A stretch of DNA of 6,476 nt from Christensenella sp. UBA3700 (GTDB lineage: Bacteria > Bacillota > Clostridia > Christensenellales > UBA3700), in NCBI GenBank assembly GCA_002372775.1, contig DFIJ01000132.1:1-6476 (forward strand). Reading direction: 5' to 3'. Below are positions 1 to 4,879 of the stretch, in pieces. Positions within the stretch are counted from its first letter, which is position 1. Each line of letters begins with the position of its first letter. A program made the translations under genes and the position numbers. The notes under the pieces were generated by a model that was not told where the DNA came from, ran no database searches, and saw only the letters and a list, made by a program, of their open reading frames with translations.

Positions 1-2293
1 TATCACTTGCTACACTTGGAGATAACTTGACTGTGTTACCACCTATGCTTTGTAGCATTAAAAGTTTGGCATTTGTAGGTACTGTTACTTGGTAGGCTGC
101 CTCGTCAGTATGGTCTGTGACAGTATAATTTTTGCTTGGATCAATTTTATCAATCGCATTGACTAATATATTGTCTACAATTTCATAATTCGAATCAACT
201 CTATTTACTACTTCATGTTTAGTTAAATCTTTTAAAATAACATTTGCGGTAGGTGTTAAATCATCCATTACTGAAGACCACATATAAGTTTTTTCAAATT
301 TATTTGTAGAGTCATAAACTTTATATGAGAATGTGCCACTCCATCCAGTAAGTGTTTCATTAATACTATATATTTTTTTCTCATAGGTTTTAACAGCGTT
401 GGCAACTAAAACATCAGTAGAACCTCTAAAATCAATGATTAAATGATCTGACGAAGATCCACGTGAATTTTTTAATTCCCATTCATATACAGCAGATGTA
501 GCCTCGTCAAAATATATATCAGTATTAGTGATCATATCAGAAGTCATTACTCTAACAGGCCTACCTGTAATAGAAACATTTCCCATATAATTTATTGTTG
601 CAGCAGATAATTTAGAATGATCTAATTTTAAACCTGCAATAGTTCCAATCTCGTCATAAGACAGATCTGATGTATTATCATCAATAGCGTTAGTTATCCA
701 AATACTATAATTTTCTGTCCCAACAAAGGTAGTACTTAATTTAACATCGCTTAAAGTTTCGTTTGGAGAGTCTGCTTTTACATATCTTAAATATCCCAAA
801 CAATAAACTAGTGTCATACCTTGTATAATATTGCTTGAACAATGATCTCCAAGCCAGTTCCAAGAAAACATTTTAGTTCCAGAACCAATTAAATTGTCTT
901 CTAAACATTCCCTAATGTTATTATGGTTAAAATCTGTAACATAGATTAAATTTCTTCTCATCATGCTACCAAAATAATTATATGAAAAATCATTAACTAC
1001 TTGAACAGTATTTGTATGAGTTTGATTTCCGAATGTCATATCACACATAATATTACCACTAATGAAAACATTGTTGTTTAGTTGCAATTTGCTTCTATAT
1101 GGACTATCTGATAATCTCGTACCCATCTTTATTTGTTTAACATATCTGCAAGTAGTATATTCTCCAACCTCAATGTGCTTATTACTTAAATCTTCATCTA
1201 AAGCATCACTACAAACAAATGTGTATCTCCACACGAAATCATTACTGTCAATAGTATAGCCATAAGGTGAAGTATTACCTAAGTACATTCCTATTAAATT
1301 AGAATAAGTATTATAAGTGGTTGAAGCGATCTTATATCTCTTAAATTGGATATTTTTAAAATCATATGCCAAATCATTATTATATTCATCTATCATTCTA
1401 TAAATATAGCCTTTGCAATTAGCATCTACCCAAGAACATAAATTGGTATCATTATCAAAGTTATACCATAAAATCCATTGACTAATATAACTTTGTATAA
1501 AGTAATTTGTACCAGTTCTGACATGTGCTGAACATATTGGTTCAAATGAATTTGTAGTATTGGCTTTTAAAATGATATCAAAATCATTGCCAGCACTTCT
1601 AGTTTCAGGATCTATTGTCATTGTGCTATAATCTGTAATTCTATAAGTTCTACCAGCAATTAATTTATTAGCATCTTTTAATGCTTTAATTTCTGCATAA
1701 GTTAAATTAATTGTGATATCATCAACATTTGGCATTGTTGCTCTTAAATTAGTAAGATATTCTTTATCAACATTAGTATAATCATTAGTTGATAAACCTT
1801 TTCCTGCTTCTTTATCAACTTTATTAGCCAATTTATTATCAACTTCTACTTTTGTATAAAAAGGTCCTAATTTACCAATTAAATTAAATTGAGTTCCGTC
1901 CCATTTATACATGGTATTAGCATCATCTTGAGTTCTATCTGATAAAACTTCGATAACGTCGTTTAAATTTAATGTAGATGTATCATATGCTAATAAATCA
2001 TCATATGTTCCTACAACATCTTTAACATCTGAATAATCTCTTATTTTACTAATTTCTGCTTCAATATCTTCAATATCACCTACTGATAGTTTATCTGTAA
2101 CTATTACATCGCTATATGTTACAGTTCCAGACGCTTCTTTCAATGCTTCAAAATCTTCTTGATTTACATATTGCTTTGTGCCGTCAGCAAGAATAATTAA
2201 ATACTTTTTATCTGGATTTACAGCATTATCTATTTCGATAAAATGAGTTATTTTATTGGCATTAACATAACTACCATTACTTAATTGATACAT
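1..2293 (-). CDS. Phage tail/head fibre or receptor-binding protein, modular, C-terminus outside window
   Basis: The reading frame is open from an ATG at 2293 to the window edge, giving 764 residues without a stop. The start is fixed by AAAGGGGG nine bases upstream and by only two bases separating it from the stop of the preceding gene. Visible modules: residues 1-54, a small N-terminal domain shared with the preceding 49-residue protein; 95-142, a segment ending in MYKWDGTQFNLIGKLG, of a type common in phage fibres; 146-183, a linker with YTKVEVDNKLANKVDKEAGK and GLSTNDYT, typical of phage fibre stalks; 197-224, a segment ending in GRTYRITDYST; 307-320, AYDFKNIQFKRYKI, a module I recall from gut phage proteins; about 405-495, Asn-rich repeating rungs suggesting a beta-helix; 743-764, LLMLQSIGGNTVKLSPS, resembling the IGG motif that often precedes carbohydrate-binding domains in gut phage proteins. 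I infer a trimeric surface fibre that binds the host; whether it sits on tail, baseplate or head cannot be told. No enzymatic motif was seen. Confidence 0.8.
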   Translation of the reverse strand, partial: MYQLSNGSYVNANKITHFIEIDNAVNPDKKYLIILADGTKQYVNQEDFEALKEASGTVTYSDVIVTDKLSVGDIEDIEAEISKIRDYSDVKDVVGTYDDLLAYDTSTLNLNDVIEVLSDRTQDDANTMYKWDGTQFNLIGKLGPFYTKVEVDNKLANKVDKEAGKGLSTNDYTNVDKEYLTNLRATMPNVDDITINLTYAEIKALKDANKLIAGRTYRITDYSTMTIDPETRSAGNDFDIILKANTTNSFEPICSAHVRTGTNYFIQSYISQWILWYNFDNDTNLCSWVDANCKGYIYRMIDEYNNDLAYDFKNIQFKRYKIASTTYNTYSNLIGMYLGNTSPYGYTIDSNDFVWRYTFVCSDALDEDLSNKHIEVGEYTTCRYVKQIKMGTRLSDSPYRSKLQLNNNVFISGNIMCDMTFGNQTHTNTVQVVNDFSYNYFGSMMRRNLIYVTDFNHNNIRECLEDNLIGSGTKMFSWNWLGDHCSSNIIQGMTLVYCLGYLRYVKADSPNETLSDVKLSTTFVGTENYSIWITNAIDDNTSDLSYDEIGTIAGLKLDHSKLSAATINYMGNVSITGRPVRVMTSDMITNTDIYFDEATSAVYEWELKNSRGSSSDHLIIDFRGSTDVLVANAVKTYEKKIYSINETLTGWSGTFSYKVYDSTNKFEKTYMWSSVMDDLTPTANVILKDLTKHEVVNRVDSNYEIVDNILVNAIDKIDPSKNYTVTDHTDEAAYQVTVPTNAKLLMLQSIGGNTVKLSPSVASD

Positions 2294-2295
2294 TA

Positions 2296-2445
2296 TTAGT
2301 TTCCCCCTTTTATTTTATCGTAAATTTCCTTAGAAACTTGGAGTTTTTCACCAGAAGTCATTATAATCCAATATTTATCTTCTATTTGCATTGCTTGTGT
2401 TACTTCATATTCATTAACACTTTGAGTATCATTAATTTTAATCAT
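2296..2445 (-). CDS. Small 49-residue phage protein resembling the fibre N-terminus
   Basis: An ATG at 2445 opens a 49-residue frame ending in TAA at 2296-2298. It has the ribosome binding site GGAAAGGGGA about nine bases upstream. The fibre gene starts two bases after its stop, so the pair is probably translationally coupled. By eye it aligns with residues 1-52 of the fibre with a single six-residue gap: both start with Met, share VN at 10-11, Thr16 and Ile21, then share the spaced pattern K-Y-x-I-I, G-x-K, V, E and a final Lys, roughly 14 identities in 46 positions. It is not a fragment, because it has its own start, binding site and stop. I infer a free copy of the fibre's N-terminal attachment domain, perhaps an adaptor or chaperone for fibre assembly. 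The function is unproven and I do not recognise a named family. Confidence 0.75.
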   Translation of the reverse strand: MIKINDTQSVNEYEVTQAMQIEDKYWIIMTSGEKLQVSKEIYDKIKGGN

Positions 2446-2474
2446 AATGAAAAATCCCCTTTCCATATATATTT

Positions 2475-2480
2475 ATTATA
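2475..2480 (-). promoter_or_regulatory. Candidate -10 box for the small protein/fibre unit
   Basis: On the minus strand this is a perfect TATAAT within TAGTTTATAATAAA, about 30 bases before the 49-residue gene and just after the terminator of the upstream unit. Transcription would start near 2468, leaving a short leader. The hexamer 17 bases further upstream (TATATT) is a poor -35. The 11 bases TAGTTTATAAT are identical to those at the promoter of the glycyl radical gene. Confidence 0.5.
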
Positions 2481-2512
2481 AACTATAAATCTTTTTAAAT
2501 ATAAACCCAAAT

Positions 2513-2544
2513 AAAAAAAGCCTATCCTTATAGGCTCTTTTTTT
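2513..2544 (-). terminator. Intrinsic terminator after the glycyl radical gene (possibly bidirectional)
   Basis: GCCTAT (2520-2525) pairs with ATAGGC (2530-2535) around a four-base loop. On the minus strand seven T residues follow the stem (plus-strand A run 2513-2519). The plus-strand side is also flanked by TCTTTTTTT, so the element could work both ways. It begins at the stop codon of the glycyl radical gene and separates that gene from the fibre unit. Confidence 0.85.
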
Positions 2545-2773
2545 AAAATCTTTGATGAATCGTTCTTCCGATGACATCATCTTGTTGTTCTTTTGTTAAT
2601 TTTGTGAAGTTGACAGCGTATCCACTAACACGAATTGTCAGATTTGGATACAATTCTGGATGTGCTTGCGCATGCAACAATAAGTCTTTATCGAACACAT
2701 TCACATTAATATGATGCCCAATCTCTAAATATGTATCTAGTAATTGAACTAAATTATCTACTCTTTGACTCAT
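2543..2773 (-). CDS. grcA: Stand-alone glycyl radical domain (GrcA/YfiD-like; C-terminus of pyruvate formate-lyase)
   Basis: This 76-residue protein matches the extreme C-terminus of pyruvate formate-lyase and of autonomous glycyl radical cofactor GrcA (YfiD). Recognisable stretches are [12 protein letters not shown] (19-30), [19 protein letters not shown] (38-56) and [18 protein letters not shown] (59-76). The radical-bearing glycine is Gly51 in RVSGY, equivalent to Gly734 of E. coli PflB. In the known system oxygen cleaves activated pyruvate formate-lyase at this glycine, and GrcA, activated by PflA, replaces the lost piece so that pyruvate plus CoA can again be turned into acetyl-CoA and formate. 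This protein is shorter than the 127-residue E. coli GrcA and lacks its unrelated N-terminal extension; nearly all of it is lyase-like. It is not simply a broken pfl gene: it has an ATG, AAAAAGGAGAA as ribosome binding site, its own promoter and its own terminator. No activase or full-length lyase gene is in the window, so it would depend on host enzymes. Acting in the cytoplasm as host metabolic support is an inference. Confidence 0.88.
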   Translation of the reverse strand: MSQRVDNLVQLLDTYLEIGHHINVNVFDKDLLLHAQAHPELYPNLTIRVSGYAVNFTKLTKEQQDDVIGRTIHQRF

Positions 2774-2790
2774 TTTTTTAAATTCTCCTT

Positions 2791-2835
2791 TTTGAAATCG
2801 TTAGTTGTATTCTCATTATAAACTAACAATTCAAA
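2791..2835. repeat. Inverted repeat flanking the -10 of the glycyl radical gene; candidate operator
   Basis: The arm TTTGAAATCGTTAGTT (2791-2806) faces AACTAACAATTCAAA (2821-2835) across a 14-base spacer. The inner seven bases, GTTAGTT/AACTAAC, pair perfectly; the rest matches with one mismatch and one single-base gap. The spacer contains the TATAAT box and probably the transcription start, so only half the repeat would appear in the RNA. That favours a DNA-bound regulator over an RNA hairpin. It does not match the FNR or Rex consensus as I know them. Confidence 0.5.
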
Positions 2836-2843
2836 TCGGTATA
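2815..2843 (-). promoter_or_regulatory. Promoter of the glycyl radical gene
   Basis: A perfect TATAAT lies at 2815-2820 on the minus strand, about 42 bases before the ATG at 2773. The hexamer 17 bases upstream is TATACC, a weak -35 (TTATAC at 18 bases is no better). A strong -10, a weak -35 and an overlapping inverted repeat suggest a regulated promoter. Confidence 0.6.
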
Positions 2844-2852
2844 AGTTATTTT

Positions 2853-2885
2853 TTCTCTCAGTGGTCATAGACCACTAGAAGAGAA
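2853..2885 (-). other. Palindromic hairpin directly after the membrane protein gene
   Basis: The minus strand carries AGTGGTC-TAT-GACCACT (2876-2860), a perfect seven-base-pair stem with a three-base loop. It is extended by TTCTCT/AGAGAA (2885-2880 with 2858-2853) across a small asymmetric internal loop. It starts three bases after the stop codon at 2889. The stem is followed by A residues, not T, so it is not a standard intrinsic terminator. It could stabilise the 3' end, act as an RNA processing site, or be an operator just upstream of the next promoter. Confidence 0.6.
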
Positions 2886-2888
2886 TCA

Positions 2889-3509
2889 CTATTTATTATC
2901 TTTTAACCAAGGGATTGCGTCTGATTTAACAATCCAACTGATACCAAAGAAGAATAATGCTATTGCTTCTACAATCCAAGTTAAATTATATGGTGCCCAG
3001 TCAAAGAAGTTTAATAGCATTAATAAGAATGAGCCTATCATGCCAATTCCACACACTCTATAAATGATATTTTTAATCTTCTTTTGTTTTGTCATTTCTC
3101 CACTTGTTTTAGTGAACAAGAAGAATGACATAAAGGCTAATACACCAAAAAAGCCAAATGCGCTTATACAATGGAATATATTGCTTACATTTGATGGTAA
3201 ATGCAAAATTCCAGTTTTAACTGAAGGATCTGGTAAATATGTCATGGGAAAAATGCATATTAGTATTCCACATATTCCAGCAATAGTTGCAGTAATATCA
3301 TCTGTCTTATCATATCCGCGGTAACAGATTAGTAAAATTCCTGCCGAACCTAGCACAATCATGAAAGTTCCAACTGCAAACAATGAATAATATGTTATAG
3401 AAATTGATTGTGGCCATGACAAAGTGATTAATGCAACTAGCCATGGTAAAGCCATTCCTAATGCTCCTATCATTATTCTCATTCTTTTAGTATTTACTGT
3501 TACATTCAT
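2889..3509 (-). CDS. Six-helix integral membrane protein, function unknown
   Basis: A 206-residue hydrophobic protein with six likely membrane helices at about 10-31, 41-63, 71-91, 109-132, 150-168 and 175-194. Lys and Arg cluster at the N-terminus, in the loop around RGYDKTDDI (64-72), in the loop TKQKKIKN (140-147) and at the C-terminus, placing both ends in the cytoplasm by the positive-inside rule. There is no signal peptide beyond the first helix. I recall similar small proteins in gut Firmicutes, with the GYDKxD loop and a late VEAIALFFFGISW helix, but cannot name the family; a DUF998-like relation is only a guess. AAAGGAAGTG about eight bases before the ATG overlaps the stop of the 289-residue gene, 14 bases away, so the two are co-transcribed and probably translationally coupled. 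Its position among phage genes suggests accessory cargo such as superinfection exclusion or host envelope change, but nothing in the sequence proves that. Confidence 0.8.
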   Translation of the reverse strand: MNVTVNTKRMRIMIGALGMALPWLVALITLSWPQSISITYYSLFAVGTFMIVLGSAGILLICYRGYDKTDDITATIAGICGILICIFPMTYLPDPSVKTGILHLPSNVSNIFHCISAFGFFGVLAFMSFFLFTKTSGEMTKQKKIKNIIYRVCGIGMIGSFLLMLLNFFDWAPYNLTWIVEAIALFFFGISWIVKSDAIPWLKDNK

Positions 3510-3523
3510 AATCTACACTTCCT

Positions 3524-4393
3524 TTATAATCCTAACTTCTCTTTCAAGTCCTCAGTTTGATCCATTAATTCGTAATGAAGCATATACTCACTATCAATTT
3601 TATCAACTGCCTTAAAGAACTCTTTTAATTCGTCTAAATTGAAAGTTTTATCGGTCTTATATATCTCACTGTATTTTAAAACAAAGTCTCTTAAATCGAT
3701 ATATTTCATAAATTTGTTTTTAGATTCGTTAGATAAATTAGTTTGATTTAAAATAAATTCCATTCTAGGAGATTTTACATCAACTCTAATGTCTCTTTCG
3801 ATAGGACGATGATATTTTTTGCTATAATATTTATTCATTGTTCTTGCTTGATATTCTACTGCGTTATCTTCTGCATTTATAATATCTTCTACATCCTTTT
3901 TAAAATCATGCCCTTTTCTTTTACTTAAAAAGAATTGCTTGAATTCTTCAATTCTTTCTATTGGGTAACCTTTTTCTTCATCCGTTTTATTGATTTTTTC
4001 AGTTATTCTATAAGCATTATTAATGCTAATCATATCATAAGCACCATAAACTAATATACCATTTTTATACATTTCTCTATCTAATGGTAAATTATATTTG
4101 TCTAATTCTTCTAATTCTTTTGAATAATAATAATATACTAGATTATTGCCAAATCTTTTTTTGTTATGTAATATCTGGTCATAGAAATACTCATGTTCTT
4201 TTTTATCTTTTTCAGTAAAATCGTTTCTAGTTATACCATATTTCATAACTATATCTAATAGTTTTTGTTCTGCTTCTTTTCCTAAATTAAAAGTGTGTTC
4301 ATGAGTATGTTCTGTTCCATTATTAAGTATACCAGCATATTCAGTAGTTAAAGTAGGCTTATCTTCGATTTTGGTAAATATATATTTTGACAT
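3524..4393 (-). CDS. Charged 289-residue protein of unknown function
   Basis: I do not recognise this protein. The start is set at the ATG at 4393, because AGAGGTGA lies eight bases upstream of it; the in-frame TTG at 4399 is too close to that site. The product begins MSKYIFTKIEDKP, is rich in Lys, Glu, Asp and Tyr, has no membrane segment or signal peptide, and is probably a soluble, largely helical cytoplasmic protein. Visible features are the His-rich HTHEH (about 29-33), YYYY at about 88-91, and a charged region around KSKYHR-like basic residues near 195-200. The C-terminal third is helical with FNLDELKEFFKAVDKIDSEY. No nuclease, ATPase or DNA-binding motif was found. It has its own promoter and leads a two-gene unit with the membrane protein, so the two may act together. 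That pairing is an inference from gene layout only. Confidence 0.8.
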   Translation of the reverse strand: MSKYIFTKIEDKPTLTTEYAGILNNGTEHTHEHTFNLGKEAEQKLLDIVMKYGITRNDFTEKDKKEHEYFYDQILHNKKRFGNNLVYYYYSKELEELDKYNLPLDREMYKNGILVYGAYDMISINNAYRITEKINKTDEEKGYPIERIEEFKQFFLSKRKGHDFKKDVEDIINAEDNAVEYQARTMNKYYSKKYHRPIERDIRVDVKSPRMEFILNQTNLSNESKNKFMKYIDLRDFVLKYSEIYKTDKTFNLDELKEFFKAVDKIDSEYMLHYELMDQTEDLKEKLGL

Positions 4394-4413
4394 TAGCAAT
4401 TCACCTCTATTTA

Positions 4414-4422
4414 ATTATATCA
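4414..4422 (-). promoter_or_regulatory. Extended -10 promoter for the 289-residue/membrane protein unit
   Basis: The minus strand reads TGATATAATTAAA, a perfect TATAAT (4414-4419) preceded by the TGn extended -10 element (TGA, 4420-4422). It lies about 20 bases before the ATG at 4393 and the -35 region is poor, as is usual for extended -10 promoters. The same 13 bases occur at the promoter of the 102-residue gene. Confidence 0.6.
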
Positions 4423-4432
4423 TATGCCAAAT

Positions 4433-4466
4433 TAAAAATATAAGAGAACCCTTTATGAGTTCTCTT
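4433..4466 (-). terminator. Intrinsic terminator overlapping the end of the 102-residue gene
   Basis: AAGAGAAC and GTTCTCTT (4459-4466 and 4442-4449) form an eight-base-pair stem with a nine-base loop. On the minus strand ATATTTTTAA follows, a short T tract. The last codons of the gene form the 5' arm and its TAA stop (4453-4455) lies in the loop. The next promoter begins about 10 bases further on, so the two units are separated. Confidence 0.65.
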
Positions 4467-4761
4467 TGTTATAATTAAATTGCTTGAAAAACCACTCTAC
4501 TTCAGTATCTGCTATATCTTTTGTACTATAATTAAGTAGTTTTTCCTCTTCTTCAAGAGTTAATATTTCCATTCTTTCTAAATCAATGACTGCATACCAA
4601 TTTGCATAATCTGATACTGCTATCATATTAGCAATTTCTGTTTCGTTCATTGGTTCAGTATAACCCCAGTATCTAGTTTTGTAATTAACAATGCTTTTCT
4701 TATCTCTTACATTGCCTAAATACTCTTCTTCACAATAATCTTCAATTACCATCACATACAT
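4453..4761 (-). CDS. Acidic 102-residue protein of unknown function
   Basis: I do not recognise a family. The ATG at 4761 is supported by AAGGTGAT seven bases upstream; a second Met at residue 4 is less well placed. The protein is rich in Glu, Asp, Tyr and Trp (MYVMVIEDYCEEEY at the N-terminus, ILTLEEEEKLL near 66-76, EVEWFFKQF near the C-terminus) and has no membrane segment, signal peptide or recognisable catalytic motif. It looks like a small soluble phage accessory protein; strong acidity is common among phage proteins that mimic DNA or inhibit host factors, but that is only a possibility here. It forms a one-gene unit with its own promoter and terminator, immediately after the terminase. 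Confidence 0.75.
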   Translation of the reverse strand: MYVMVIEDYCEEEYLGNVRDKKSIVNYKTRYWGYTEPMNETEIANMIAVSDYANWYAVIDLERMEILTLEEEEKLLNYSTKDIADTEVEWFFKQFNYNKENS

Positions 4762-4793
4762 TTTAAATCACCTTTTCCCTTTCTACATTTTTA

Positions 4794-4822
4794 ATTATAT
4801 CAAGAAGTGATTCAAAAGTAAA
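4794..4822 (-). promoter_or_regulatory. Promoter of the 102-residue gene
   Basis: The minus strand has TTTACT (4822-4817, four of six -35 positions), a 17-base spacer, and TATAAT (4799-4794) preceded by TGA as an extended -10. Transcription would start near 4787, giving a leader of about 25 bases. It is the best-formed promoter in the window. Confidence 0.7.
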
Positions 4823-4843
4823 TAGTTGACTAATACATTTTTC

Positions 4844-4876
4844 GCTTTCTCACGAGGCAAAGCCTCGTAGAAAAGC
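4844..4876 (-). other. Palindromic hairpin directly after the terminase gene
   Basis: The minus strand carries ACGAGGC-TTT-GCCTCGT (4868-4852), a perfect seven-base-pair GC-rich stem with a three-base loop, extended by GCTTT/AAAGC (4876-4872 with 4848-4844) across an internal loop. It begins three bases after the terminase TAG stop. GAAAAATG follows instead of a T tract, so it is not a normal intrinsic terminator. It has the same layout as the hairpin at 2853-2885. Confidence 0.6.
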
Positions 4877-4879
4877 ATT

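Noticed and set aside
1062..1259. Plus-strand open frame of 65 residues, and similar plus-strand frames at 3064-3324 and 3424-3615
   Set aside because: They lie opposite well-supported minus-strand genes, lack convincing ribosome binding sites, and show no recognisable protein.
2543..2773. The glycyl radical gene as a decayed fragment of host pflB
   Set aside because: It has its own ATG, ribosome binding site, promoter and terminator, an intact conserved core, and phage genes on both sides. Only wider context could fully exclude a host origin.
2853..2885. Hairpin as an ordinary intrinsic terminator
   Set aside because: On the minus strand the stem is followed by A residues and there is no T tract; on the plus strand the T run precedes the stem instead of following it.
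4394..4399. TTG at 4399 as start of the 289-residue gene (two extra residues)
   Set aside because: The ribosome binding site AGAGGTGA ends only one or two bases before this TTG, but stands at a normal eight-base distance from the ATG at 4393.
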